DNA of 64,000 bases from assembly GCF_000725495.1 (NCBI RefSeq), contig NZ_JNZD01000032.1, forward strand, positions 1-64,000. The letters run 5' to 3'. Made by a program: the position numbers and the translations under genes. Source of the stretch: Streptomyces aureus. Its GTDB lineage: Bacteria > Actinomycetota > Actinomycetes > Streptomycetales > Streptomycetaceae. Below are positions 45,408 to 54,420 of this stretch, one piece after another. The notes beneath the pieces were generated by a model, which worked only from the letters and a program-made list of their open reading frames with translations, was not told the origin of the DNA and ran no database searches. Every line of letters starts with the position of its first letter. Position 1 is the stretch's first letter.

Positions 45408-46205
45408 ATGGGTATACGCACGCCGCACCGCCGTACGGCCCTGGGGTTGCGCACCGTCCATCGCCGGACCGCCATGGCCACCACGGTGGTGGTCGCGACC
45501 GCCACGGTGGCCGCGGCCGTCGTCCCGGTGCTGTTCGCGCAGGTCCCCGCGGTCGCGGCCGAAGCGGCCACCGTCCAGCTGCCGGGATCCGGCCTTTTCC
45601 GGGCGAGCCCCTCCCGCGCGGACGAGGACCGCGAGGAGGACTTCGGGGCCCGGCTGTCCCGCGATCTGCAGGCGGCACTGTCCGCGCGTCCGGGGACGGT
45701 CCTGGTGTCGGTGCCCGACCCGGTCCCGGCGGACGTCGGTGCCCGCCCCGCGGGCGCCCGGGTCCGGCGGCTGCCCGTGGCGCTGGCCGACGGCGTCCGC
45801 GCGGTCCTGAGCTCCGGCGCGCACCGACTGCGGCTGCTCGCCCGGCTCCGCGACGGCCGGGGCCGTGGCGCGTTCTTCGGCCTCACGCGCGCCCTGGGGG
45901 CGCACACCTCGGCGGGCCGGCTGCCCCGGGCCGGGAACGGCGGGCGCGTCCACGGCATCGGTACCTTCACCGGCCCGGCCCGCAGCTACCGCGTCATCGT
46001 CCTGTCGTACGACCAGCCGACGCCGGCCTACGGCGCCGGGGTCGTCCAGCGGGTCGTGCGGGCCGTGCACCGGAGCCTCGGCCAGGGACGCGGGCTGCTT
46101 CGCACGCTCGCCGCCGGCGCCCCGGTCAGCGTGCGCCGGGACGGCTCGGCTCCGCAGGCGCCGGAGCGGGACCGGGACGAGCCGGAGCGGGACGCCAGAT
46201 CCTGA
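45408..46205 (+). CDS. secreted or membrane-anchored hypothetical protein
   Basis: A 265-residue protein of no family I recognise. An arginine-rich start (RTPHRRTALGLRTVHRRTA) is followed by a hydrophobic stretch (about 25-48, ending AVAAEA) that looks like a signal peptide or anchor. The exported part has a conserved-looking RVHGIGTFTGPARSYRVIVLSYDQ without the break shown. The tail is rich in Arg/Asp/Glu/Pro. The ATG has GAGGA 7 nt upstream. Its last 80 bases overlap the convergent DUF4184 gene. Confidence 0.7.
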   Translation: MGIRTPHRRTALGLRTVHRRTAMATTVVVATATVAAAVVPVLFAQVPAVAAEAATVQLPGSGLFRASPSRADEDREEDFGARLSRDLQAALSARPGTVLVSVPDPVPADVGARPAGARVRRLPVALADGVRAVLSSGAHRLRLLARLRDGRGRGAFFGLTRALGAHTSAGRLPRAGNGGRVHGIGTFTGPARSYRVIVLSYDQPTPAYGAGVVQRVVRAVHRSLGQGRGLLRTLAAGAPVSVRRDGSAPQAPERDRDEPERDARS

Positions 46206-46980
46206 CCGCCACGACGTACAGGCACAGGCCGAGGACCAGGCCGGCGCCGCCGCCGAAGCACAGCGGCGGAATGAGCTCCCACGGCTTCGCCACGGACTTC
46301 CAGTACGCCCACCAGCGCACCGCCCGCTGCACCGCGGCGGCCAGCGCGAGGCCGCCGATCACCGCGAAGGCCAGCCGGCGGTCGGCGGCGGACAGTACGG
46401 GCACGGCGACGAGGGGGCCGTCCGGAGCCCGGCGCAGCGCCCGCACCACGAAGGCCACGATCACGACGGCCGCGACCGCCGAACTGCCGTACTGGACGTA
46501 CCAGTACAGCGGCTGGCCCGCGAGGGTCCGTCCGAGGACGGGCAGGAGCTCGACTCCCCACCGGTCGTGATGCGTGAACGCGTCCCACACCACATGGGTC
46601 AGCGCGCCGAGCGCGGCGGAGGCGTACCACCACCACGCGATCGGCGCGCGCACCGGCTCGCGCGCGGCTCCACAGCGCAGGAGCTGTGCCGTGCGCCCCG
46701 CTCGTGCCGCGGGCATCAGGGCGACGAGCGGCTCGCGCAGGATCAGCCAGGCACCCACCAGCATCCATGCGATGAGCACATCGACGGTGAACACTCCGGT
46801 GAACGAGTGGGTGAACGTGCCGAACTCCATCGCGCCGGGCACGACGCTCGCCGCGTAGTAGGTCAGGTCGGGGGCGAAGGAGCCCGCCACGAGAACGGCG
46901 GGAATCAGTCGGCCGCGGCCGTTTCCGTCCCCGCGTATCGCGGGCAGCACCGCGGCCGCGTGACTGAGAGTGAACGGCAA
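46126..46980 (-). CDS. DUF4184 membrane protein
   Basis: A 284-residue polytopic membrane protein of the DUF4184 family. It begins PFTLSHAAAVLP and carries SFAPDLTYY, HSFTG, and LGALTHVVWDAFTHHDRWG, a histidine- and aspartate-rich pattern recalling membrane metal-dependent hydrolases (YdjM-like). Family members start at M-PFTLSH, which here means a TTG start with AGGGGG 5 nt upstream; the longer frame to 47,166 is not needed. The function is unknown. The proline-rich tail overlaps the preceding convergent gene by 80 bp. Confidence 0.85.
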   Translation of the reverse strand: MPFTLSHAAAVLPAIRGDGNGRGRLIPAVLVAGSFAPDLTYYAASVVPGAMEFGTFTHSFTGVFTVDVLIAWMLVGAWLILREPLVALMPAARAGRTAQLLRCGAAREPVRAPIAWWWYASAALGALTHVVWDAFTHHDRWGVELLPVLGRTLAGQPLYWYVQYGSSAVAAVVIVAFVVRALRRAPDGPLVAVPVLSAADRRLAFAVIGGLALAAAVQRAVRWWAYWKSVAKPWELIPPLCFGGGAGLVLGLCLYVVAVRIWRPAPARPGPAPAPAEPSRPGAR

Positions 46981-47181
46981 AACATCCCCCTGCGTCACCT
47001 GTTGACCGGCTATGGTCGGCCGGTTGATCACCAGAGGCCAGTATGCGTGACGACGGTACATGGCCAAGTGGTGAATATCGGGCGCGAACAGCTCCCTGGG
47101 CAACGGAAGTTGTCGTAGGGTCACTTGGGTTGCCGTGCGGGGGAGCGCGGCCGGAATCAGCGGCATCGCACAGGTCTGAGC

Positions 47182-47204
47182 GACGACGGGGCATCCCGGT
47201 CGTC
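47182..47204 (+). promoter_or_regulatory. hairpin in the leader of the lytic transglycosylase gene
   Basis: GACGAC-GGG-GCAT-CCC-G-GTCGTC forms a nine-pair stem with one bulged G, ending about 8 nt before the GAGGGG ribosome site. Placed so, it could influence ribosome access or be the last stem of a longer structured leader. Streptomyces cell-wall hydrolase genes often carry ydaO c-di-AMP riboswitches, but this leader could not be matched to that motif by eye. Confidence 0.4.
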
Positions 47205-47223
47205 CACGGGAGGGGTTCTAAGG

Positions 47224-48972
47224 ATGGCGGCGCAATTCGGCAGGAGGCTGCGCAAGGGCGCGGCAACCACCGCTGTGGCCGCGGTCGCGGTCGCGGCCCT
47301 GTCCGCTTCCCAGGCCCCGGGAGTGACCGTCGACGACCACGGCAGACAGTCCACGGGCGCCGACCTCGGCCTGGGTACGGGCGACACCGGAGGCGGCGAC
47401 GGCACCGCGACCGGCAACTCGCGCTACTTCACGGACCTCCCGCCCCTGCAGAGCCCCAACCCCGCGCCGACCACGGGAAGCCAGACGCCCGCCGCCACGG
47501 GCTCCGCCGAGGCGGGCATCCCCGCGACGGTGCTGGCCGCCTACAAGCAGGCCGAGTCGTCGCTGCGGGAGTCGAAGCCGACCTGCAACATGCCCTGGCA
47601 GCTGCTGGCCGCCATCGGCAAGGTCGAGTCGGGCCAGGCCCGGGGCGGCCGCGTCGACGCGAACGGCACCACCTTCTCGCCCATCCTCGGTCCGGTCCTC
47701 AACGGCAACGGCTTCGCCAGCATCAAGGACACCGACCACGGCGCGTTCGACGGCGACAGCACGTACGACCGCGCGGTGGGCCCCATGCAGTTCATCCCCT
47801 CCACCTGGGCGTGGGCGGGCCGTGACGGCAACGGCGACGGCAAGAAGGACCCCAACAACATCTTCGACGCGGCGCTGGCCGCCGGGCACTACCTCTGCCG
47901 CTTCGACCACGACATGGCCGTCCAGGCCCAGATGAACGCGGCGATCCTCAGCTACAACAACTCGACGGCGTACCTCAACACCGTCCTGTCGTGGCTCGAG
48001 TACTACCGCAAGGGCACGCACGAGGTGCCCGACGGCACCGGCACGCTGCCCTCGCACCACAGCGACGAGCCCACCTCGCCGAGCCCCAGCCCCACGCCCC
48101 CGCAGCCGTCCCCGCCGAGCAGCCCCCGGCCGGACGGGCCGAAGAGCCCCTCCCCGAAGCCGACCCCGCCCGCCACCCCGACCCCGCCGCCCACGCAGCC
48201 GCCGACGGGGACGCCCACGCCCACGCCGACGCCCACCGAGACGGTCGACCACCTGACGAACGTGGGCTCCGGGAAGCTCACGGCGACGGCGGGGGACACG
48301 TTCGCGCAGAAGATCGCCGTGCGCACCGACGACAAGGCCGGCAAGGCCGTGGCCAAGGTGCGGGTGCGCTTCTCGATCGTCGGTGACACCGACGCCACCT
48401 TCACCGGCGGCGAGAGCGTGGCCACCCTGGTCACCGACAAGACCGGCACCGCCACCGCGCCCGCCCTGGTGGCGGGGGAGAAGACGGGCGACTTCACGGT
48501 CCGCGTCACCGTCGTGGGCCGCGTCATGGCCGGCCTCGACTACACCGCGAGCGTCACCGAGCGCCGGGCCGACACCCTGGCCCGCACCGGCGACACCGCG
48601 CTGACCTGCGTCCCGGGCGGCGAGTTCGCCGACCAGGTCGAGCTGAAGGCCACCTACAAGGGCGCCCCCGCGGGCAAGGTCGCCGCGACCGCGACCCTGG
48701 TCAAGTCCGCCGACGACACGGGCGAGAACGACAAGGGCCCCTACTTCAAGGACGCCGACGGCAAGCCCGTCCGCACCCTCGCCGCCCTCACCACGGACGC
48801 CGACGGCCTGCTCAAGCTGCCGAAGCTCTACGCCGACGACACCACCGGCACCTTCCTGCTCCGCGTCACCACCGCGGGCGGGGCGACGCTGACCGTCGAA
48901 CTGACGGTGGCCGCCGCCGAGACCACCACCCCCGCCACGCCTTCCGCCACGCCTCCGGCCACGGCCTCGTAG
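47224..48972 (+). CDS. secreted lytic murein transglycosylase with C-terminal Ig-like domains
   Basis: Exported peptidoglycan-cleaving protein of 582 residues. A short basic start and hydrophobic segment (about 8-30) form the signal or anchor. The transglycosylase domain (about 95-265) has catalytic E135 in AIGKVESGQ, then VGPMQFIPSTWAWAGRDGNGDG, NIFDAALAAGHYLC and ILSYNNSTAYL. A Ser/Pro/Thr-rich spacer (about 285-340) leads to two beta-sandwich, Ig-like or invasin-like repeats. The ATG has GAGGGG 8 nt upstream. It probably acts in cell-wall remodelling. Confidence 0.92.
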   Translation: MAAQFGRRLRKGAATTAVAAVAVAALSASQAPGVTVDDHGRQSTGADLGLGTGDTGGGDGTATGNSRYFTDLPPLQSPNPAPTTGSQTPAATGSAEAGIPATVLAAYKQAESSLRESKPTCNMPWQLLAAIGKVESGQARGGRVDANGTTFSPILGPVLNGNGFASIKDTDHGAFDGDSTYDRAVGPMQFIPSTWAWAGRDGNGDGKKDPNNIFDAALAAGHYLCRFDHDMAVQAQMNAAILSYNNSTAYLNTVLSWLEYYRKGTHEVPDGTGTLPSHHSDEPTSPSPSPTPPQPSPPSSPRPDGPKSPSPKPTPPATPTPPPTQPPTGTPTPTPTPTETVDHLTNVGSGKLTATAGDTFAQKIAVRTDDKAGKAVAKVRVRFSIVGDTDATFTGGESVATLVTDKTGTATAPALVAGEKTGDFTVRVTVVGRVMAGLDYTASVTERRADTLARTGDTALTCVPGGEFADQVELKATYKGAPAGKVAATATLVKSADDTGENDKGPYFKDADGKPVRTLAALTTDADGLLKLPKLYADDTTGTFLLRVTTAGGATLTVELTVAAAETTTPATPSATPPATAS

Positions 48973-49137
48973 AACCGCGCCGCCCCGGCGCGGCCACGGC
49001 TCGTCCCAGGGCGCCCTCCCGGCTCACGCCGAGGGGGCGCCCTGATCCGTTGTGCGTACGACGTGTTCTCATCTCGGGCCGCCGTTGCTACGGTGCCGGA
49101 CCTGACGATGTATCAGCTCCTGCTCCGGGAGGCCCGT

Positions 49138-49272
49138 ATGCGTGCCCTCATCGCCGCCGCGACCGGCCTCGCCGCCGCGCTCGCGCTGGTCCTGGCCGTC
49201 ACGGCCATGGGCTCGCCGGCCGGACACACCTCGCCCAGGCCGCTGCTCACCACCGTCCCCCAGCACCCCTGA
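49138..49272 (+). CDS. small membrane peptide, SPW_0924-type
   Basis: A 44-residue peptide with one hydrophobic helix (about 4-22) and a hydrophilic tail ending LLTTVPQHP. GGGAGG lies 6 nt before the ATG, and the gene sits 26 bp before the DUF3068 gene, so the two form an operon. Small proteins with this start (MRALIAAATGLAAALAL) and tail are a conserved Streptomyces family. The function is unknown. Confidence 0.78.
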   Translation: MRALIAAATGLAAALALVLAVTAMGSPAGHTSPRPLLTTVPQHP

Positions 49273-49298
49273 CCCAACGCACCGGGAGGGCCGCCGAG

Positions 49299-50291
49299 AT
49301 GCGCCGCAAGGCAAGCCTGATCCTGCTCGCGCTCGCCGTGTTCTTCGCGGCGCTGTCCCCGCTGCTGCGCTGGTACGCCTTCCCGCGCCTCGCCAAGATC
49401 CCGGCCGGCCAGTACCAGGACATGGTGCTGGAGGCGAAGGACGCGACCCTCCTCGATTACGGCACCATGAAGGCAAGGAAGGTCTCCAAGGTCACCGTCG
49501 TGCAGACCCTCAAGGGCAACGTCGAGGCATCCGAGAAGATCGAGCGCAGTGCCGGCCGTGACGTCGTCGTCTGGGACTCCCTGTCCTACGTCCAGGGCCC
49601 CGACGGGAAGATGGTCTCCAAGCTCCCGGAGCGCTACATCTTCGACGCGCACAGCCAGGAACCCGTCCACGCCACCGGCGAGTCCGTCGACGGCGACCCC
49701 GTCACCCGCCGGGGCATCGAGTTCAAGTGGCCCTTCAGGACCGAGAAGCGGGACTACGAGTACTTCGACGCGCAGACCCGCACCTCGGCGCCCATCCACT
49801 ACAAGGGGACCAGGACTTTCCGGGGCGTCGAGGTCTACTACTTCGAGCAGACCATCCCCTGGACCAAGGTGCGGTTCCCCAAGATCATGCCCGTCCAGGG
49901 CGTCACCCCCGAGTCCCTGGCCAAGACCGGCACCACCCGCTGGTACACCACGGTCCGCAGGTTCTGGGTCGAACCGGTCACCGGGGCACCCGTCTACGGC
50001 GAGGAGAGCCACAAGGAGGAACTGCGCGGCGGCACGCTCCTGGGGGGCCGGGACAAGGTGACCGCCTTCTCCGGAGACGTGAAGATGCGCGAGGACTACA
50101 TCCGGCACACCGTCGACCTCGTCAAGGCCAACCGCACCCTCGTCCTGCTGATGACCTCCTACCTCCCCTGGGGCTTCCTGCTCCTCGGCGCGGCCCTGCT
50201 GGCCCTGTCGCTGTACCTGGAGGCCCGCGGCCGCAGGCCCGGTGAGCCCACGCCCGCCCCGGCCACCGACCCCGAGCCCGTCAGCGCCTGA
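49299..50291 (+). CDS. DUF3068 family protein (porin PorA family)
   Basis: A 330-residue protein with an N-terminal membrane segment (about 5-25), a long extracytoplasmic part and a second membrane segment near 285-310. The SYVQGPDGKMVSK, RFWVEPVTGAPVYGEE and final hydrophobic layout are those of DUF3068, a family common in actinobacteria and sometimes named PorA family. A pore role is not supported by anything visible. GGGAGG precedes the ATG. The last 11 bases overlap convergent hrpB. Confidence 0.86.
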   Translation: MRRKASLILLALAVFFAALSPLLRWYAFPRLAKIPAGQYQDMVLEAKDATLLDYGTMKARKVSKVTVVQTLKGNVEASEKIERSAGRDVVVWDSLSYVQGPDGKMVSKLPERYIFDAHSQEPVHATGESVDGDPVTRRGIEFKWPFRTEKRDYEYFDAQTRTSAPIHYKGTRTFRGVEVYYFEQTIPWTKVRFPKIMPVQGVTPESLAKTGTTRWYTTVRRFWVEPVTGAPVYGEESHKEELRGGTLLGGRDKVTAFSGDVKMREDYIRHTVDLVKANRTLVLLMTSYLPWGFLLLGAALLALSLYLEARGRRPGEPTPAPATDPEPVSA

Positions 50292-53064
50292 GCCGCGCGT
50301 TGGTGAACCGCGTCGGCTCGGCGGTGGCCGGGTCCTCGGGCCAGGGGTGCTTCGGATAGCGGCCGCGCAGCTCCGCACGCACCCCCTTGTAACCGTCCTT
50401 CCAGAAGGACGCGAGATCGGCGGTCACCGCGGCCGGCCGGCCCGCGGGGGACAGGAGGTGCACGAGCACGGGCACCCCGGCGACGACGGGAGACGCCTGC
50501 AGCCCGAACATCTCCTGCAGTTTCACCGCGAGCACCGGCCGCGCCGGGTCGGAGTAGTCGACCCGGATCCTCGAACCGCTCGGCACCTCGATCCGCTCGG
50601 GCGCGAGCTCGTCGAGCCGGGCCGCCTCCCCCGTCGCCCAGGGCAGCAGCCGGTTCAGCGCCTGCCCGGCGTCGATACGCGCCAGGTCCGCCCGCCGCCG
50701 CGCACGGCTCAGCTCCGGCTCCAGCCACTCTCCCACGCGCGCGTGCAGGGCCTCGTCGTCCACGTCCGGCCACGGGTCGCCGAGCCGTCCGCGCAGGAAC
50801 GCGAGCCGCTGCCGCAGCACCATCGCGTCCGGCGACCAGCGCAGCAGCCCGAACCCCTCTTCCCGCAGCCCCTCCAGCAGCGCCTCCCGTACGAGACCGG
50901 GGTCCGCGTCGCGCAGCGGCCGCACGGCCAGCTCCACGGCCCCGAGCCGCTCCACCCGCCGGGCGACGACATCGCCCCCGTCCCAGTGGACCTCCTCGCC
51001 CTCGCCGTACAGGCCGGCGGCGCCCCGCCGTGCCGTCGGCTCGTCGATCACCGCCGCGAGCCGGATCCGTGCGTGTCCCCTGCCGACGGGGCGGTCGGCG
51101 ACGGCGACCGCGAGCCAGGGCGCGCCGCGCAGGACCGAACCCTCACCGGCGTCCGCGCGGGTGCCGCCGACCATGAGGTGGGAGCCGCCCCGCAGACTCG
51201 CGACGCGCTCGGGGAACGCCAGCGCGGCGACGAGCCCGGCGACCTGGTCGTCCCCGGACCCCGCACCGGCCGCGTTGCCCGGCCGGCCGACGTGGCTGCC
51301 CGGAGAGGAAGGGGTGACGGAGGGGGCGGGGGTGGGGGCGACGGGGGAGGCAGGCGAGGACTTTGGGGCGGTTGAGGACTTTGGGGTGGTTGAGGCGGCA
51401 GAGGACACTCGGCCAGGGCCAGGGCCAGGGCCAGGGCCGGTGCCAGTGCCCGTGCCCGTGGCAGGTCCGGAGGCCGACCGGCCGACGGAAGCCGCCCCGG
51501 TGTCTCCCGAGGCCGGACCAGAAGCGGGGGTGCCGGGGGAGGCCGTGGTGTCCGTCAGACCGGCTGCCGCCGTGCGCAGGCGGCGGGACTCGGTCCGCCA
51601 GCGGGCGGCGTAGCCGTCGCCGCCGCGCCGCGCGGTGCGCCAGACCGCGGCCAGGTCGTCCCCGTACTCGCGCGGGGGCTCCTCGCTCAGCAGGGCGACC
51701 ACCTCGGCGGCCTGTGCCGCGCCCACCAGCGGGGCCGCGTCCAGCAGGGCCCGCGCCAGTCGGGGGTGCAGGCCCACCCGCGCCATCCGCCCCCCGCGTT
51801 CCGTGGCCCGGCCGGCGGCGTCGACCGCGCCCACGGCCGCCAGGACGGCCCGCGCCGCCGCCATCGCCCCGCCCGGCGGGGGATCCAGCAGGGCGAGCCC
51901 GGATGCGTCGGGATCGCCCCAGCAGGCCGCCTGGAGCGCGAACGCCGTCAGGTCGGCCACCTTGATCTCGGGAGCCGGGAACGGCGTCAGTCGGCCGTCC
52001 TCCGCCTCCGCCCAGCAGCGGTAGACCGTTCCCGGCGCCTCGCGGCCGGCCCGGCCCGCCCGCTGCCGTCCGGCCGCCTGCGACGCCCGTACGGTCGCCA
52101 GGGCGCTCAGTCCGCGCGCGTGGTCCACCCGCGGCTCGCGCGCGAGCCCCGAGTCCACGACCACCCGCACCCCCGGGACCGTCAGCGACGACTCGGCCAC
52201 CGAGGTCGCGAGCACCACCCGACGCCGGGCACCCGCCGTGAGCACCGCGTCCTGGACGGCCGCCGGAGCCCGCCCGTGCACCTGGAGGACGTCGACGTCC
52301 CCGGCACCGCCCAGCTGCCCGGCGACCCGCGCGATCTCTCCTACCCCGGGCAGGAAGCACAGGACGTCACCCGTCCGTTCGGCCAGCGCCCGCCGCACCG
52401 TGGAGGCCACGTGCGTCAGCAGTGCCGGGTCCACCCGCGTCCCGTGCGGAGGCCGTACGGGACGCGTGGGCGGTGCCCACACCGTCTCGACCGGATACGA
52501 GACGCCCTGCGCCTCGACGACCGGCGCGTCGCCCAGCAGCCGGGCCCAGCCCCCGGCGTCCGTCGTCGCGGACGCGGCGACCAGCCGCAGCTCGGGACGG
52601 AGCGCGGCCCGCACGTCCAGCAGGAATGCGGCGACCGTGTCGGCGTCCAGGTGGCGTTCGTGGCACTCGTCGAGCACGACCACGTCGACGCCCGCGAGCT
52701 CCTGGTCCCGCTGCAGCCGCTGGAGCAGGACCCCGGTCGTGACCACCTCCACGCGCGCGTGGGGGCCCACCCGCCGCTCCCCGCGCACCGTGAAGCCGAC
52801 GCTCCCGCCGACCTCCTCGCCCAGCAGCCACGCCATGCGCCGGGCGGCGGCCCGCGCCGCGATCCGCCGGGGCTCGGCCACCACCACTCGCCGGGCCGGG
52901 CGCCCGCCGTCCAGCAGGCCCGCCAGGGCCAGCGGCACCAGCGTCGTCTTTCCGGTGCCGGGCGGGGCCACCAGCACCGCGCCGCCGTGCCCCGCCAGGG
53001 CGTCGTCCAGAGCGGGCAGGGCGCCGCGCACGGGCAGCGCGTCCAGGGCTTCGTAACGGATCAC
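50281..53064 (-). CDS. hrpB: ATP-dependent RNA helicase HrpB, with low-complexity insertion
   Basis: A 927-residue DEAH-box helicase. Walker A is APPGTGKT (36-40), Walker B DECHERH (132-138), then SATTD, a helicase C-terminal domain with TSVAESSLTVPGV and QRAGRAGR, and the HrpB-specific C-terminal region ending in FWKDGYKGVRAELRGRYPKHPWPEDP. HrpB usually has about 820-850 residues; the extra comes from roughly 95 residues rich in Ser, Pro, Gly, Thr and Ala after LTDTTAS, containing (GT) and (GP) runs. The GTG start before IRYEALDALPV is chosen; the frame extends 123 bases upstream without a ribosome site. Confidence 0.92.
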   Translation of the reverse strand: MIRYEALDALPVRGALPALDDALAGHGGAVLVAPPGTGKTTLVPLALAGLLDGGRPARRVVVAEPRRIAARAAARRMAWLLGEEVGGSVGFTVRGERRVGPHARVEVVTTGVLLQRLQRDQELAGVDVVVLDECHERHLDADTVAAFLLDVRAALRPELRLVAASATTDAGGWARLLGDAPVVEAQGVSYPVETVWAPPTRPVRPPHGTRVDPALLTHVASTVRRALAERTGDVLCFLPGVGEIARVAGQLGGAGDVDVLQVHGRAPAAVQDAVLTAGARRRVVLATSVAESSLTVPGVRVVVDSGLAREPRVDHARGLSALATVRASQAAGRQRAGRAGREAPGTVYRCWAEAEDGRLTPFPAPEIKVADLTAFALQAACWGDPDASGLALLDPPPGGAMAAARAVLAAVGAVDAAGRATERGGRMARVGLHPRLARALLDAAPLVGAAQAAEVVALLSEEPPREYGDDLAAVWRTARRGGDGYAARWRTESRRLRTAAAGLTDTTASPGTPASGPASGDTGAASVGRSASGPATGTGTGTGPGPGPGPGRVSSAASTTPKSSTAPKSSPASPVAPTPAPSVTPSSPGSHVGRPGNAAGAGSGDDQVAGLVAALAFPERVASLRGGSHLMVGGTRADAGEGSVLRGAPWLAVAVADRPVGRGHARIRLAAVIDEPTARRGAAGLYGEGEEVHWDGGDVVARRVERLGAVELAVRPLRDADPGLVREALLEGLREEGFGLLRWSPDAMVLRQRLAFLRGRLGDPWPDVDDEALHARVGEWLEPELSRARRRADLARIDAGQALNRLLPWATGEAARLDELAPERIEVPSGSRIRVDYSDPARPVLAVKLQEMFGLQASPVVAGVPVLVHLLSPAGRPAAVTADLASFWKDGYKGVRAELRGRYPKHPWPEDPATAEPTRFTNARLRR
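51358..51438. repeat. 6-bp and 18-bp tandem repeats inside hrpB
   Basis: GACTTTGGGGYGGTTGAG occurs twice in tandem (18 bp), followed by about five copies of GGCCAG. These code the Gly-Pro and Ser-Thr-Pro-Lys low-complexity insertion of HrpB. Both unit lengths are multiples of three, so changes in number keep the frame. Confidence 0.88.
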
Positions 53065-53238
53065 GCCCCCAGTCTCGTACGAGCGCGGGACCGGTGGGCC
53101 CGAAGGGCGGGAGGGCCCCACGCGAGGGCACGAACCGATGGGAGGGCCCCACGCGGGGGCAGGAACAGACGGAGGGCCCCCACGCACGCGTGGAGGCCCT
53201 CCCGCCCGTCCCGTCCTCGGGCCGGTCCCGCCCAGTCG

Positions 53239-54099
53239 TCAGTCCCGCTCGCAGACGAAGATCGCCGTGCCCGGGATCAGGTTGCCGCGCAGCGGGGACC
53301 AGCCGCCCCACTCCTGGGTGTTCCAGGCGGGCCACTCGGGCTCGACGACGTCGACCAGGCGGAAGCCGCCGGCCACCACGTCGCGCACCCGGTCGCCGAG
53401 CGTCCTGTGGTGCTCGACGTAGACCGCGCGGCCCTCCTCGTCCTGCTCCACGTACGGGGTGCGGTCGAAGTAGGACGCGGACACCGAGAGTCCCTCGGGG
53501 CCGGGCTCGTCCGGGAACGCCCAGCGGACCGGGTGCGTGACGGAGAAGACGAAACGGCCGCCGGGACGCAGGACCCGGTGGACCTCCCTCAGCACCAGCA
53601 CCGGGTCGGCGACGAAGGGCAGCGCGCCGTACGCGGAGCAGGCGAGGTCGAAGGAGCCGTCCGCGAACGGCAGCGCGCTCGCGTCCGCCTCCACGAGGGG
53701 CACGGCGCCGCCGATGCGCAGCGCGTGCTGGAGCTGGCGGTGGGAGAGGTCCAGGGCGACAGGGCGCGCGCCCTGTCCGGCCAGCCAGCGCGAGCACTGG
53801 GCCGCGCCGGCGCCGATCTCCAGGACGTCCTTGTCCTTGAGGTCCTCCGCGGGGCCGAGCAGCTCGGCCTCCACCTCGTCGAGACCCTCGGGGCACCACA
53901 CGAAGCGGTCGTCGCCCAGGAACGTGCCGTGCTCGATCTGGTAGTCGTCCGCGTTCCGGTCCCACCAGCCCCGATTCGCCCGGGAACTCTCGATGAGATC
54001 CGCATCACGCCGGGTGGCTTCCGGTTCGAACGGTTCGGGCTCTTGGATGATCGGCTCCCTCGTCGTACTCTTCCGTCCAACCCGTCTCGGGCGTGTCAC
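53239..54099 (-). CDS. class I SAM-dependent methyltransferase
   Basis: A 286-residue methyltransferase of the UbiE/Methyltransf_11 type. The SAM-binding motif I is VLEIGAGAAQC, the acidic strand end VALDLSH, motif II/III EADASALPFADGSFD, and LRPGGRFVFSVTHPVRW follows. The substrate is unknown. It is next to rpsA in Streptomyces chromosomes and read divergently from it. The start is GTG; AGGACG lies about 11 nt upstream. A 20-residue basic and acidic N-terminal tail precedes the fold. Confidence 0.88.
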   Translation of the reverse strand: MTRPRRVGRKSTTREPIIQEPEPFEPEATRRDADLIESSRANRGWWDRNADDYQIEHGTFLGDDRFVWCPEGLDEVEAELLGPAEDLKDKDVLEIGAGAAQCSRWLAGQGARPVALDLSHRQLQHALRIGGAVPLVEADASALPFADGSFDLACSAYGALPFVADPVLVLREVHRVLRPGGRFVFSVTHPVRWAFPDEPGPEGLSVSASYFDRTPYVEQDEEGRAVYVEHHRTLGDRVRDVVAGGFRLVDVVEPEWPAWNTQEWGGWSPLRGNLIPGTAIFVCERD

Positions 54100-54189
54100 G
54101 ACAGAGGCGTCCTACTGCCCGCGTGGCCTTGTGAGACAGGTCTTGTGCCGGGATTGCGGCGATCCGCCCCGGGTGTGCGCCTTCGCGCA

Positions 54190-54218
54190 TTGACCCTGCC
54201 CGGCTGCCCCCGTATGCT
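54190..54218 (+). promoter_or_regulatory. promoter of rpsA
   Basis: TTGACC and TATGCT separated by 17 bp make a near-consensus vegetative promoter. Transcription would start near 54,225, leaving a leader of about 195 nt before rpsA. A long leader is in keeping with the autoregulation known for S1 in other bacteria, but no specific structure was identified. Nothing else codes in 54,100-54,420. Confidence 0.75.
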
Positions 54219-54420
54219 ACAAGTTGCGCTGCGGGCCTGCGCTCCTCAGACATAGCAGGCTGTGCTCGCATCTGTATGTATGTCCCCTCGGTTCTCGAGG
54301 CGCCTACCCGGCTTGGCCGGAACGGGCGCTTCCTTGGCTGTCCGGCTTCTACAGGGCGAAACGGGCTCCCGGCGTAAGCAGTACCTACGACTCACTGTCC
54401 GTACCGGAGCCCTTTCCCAC

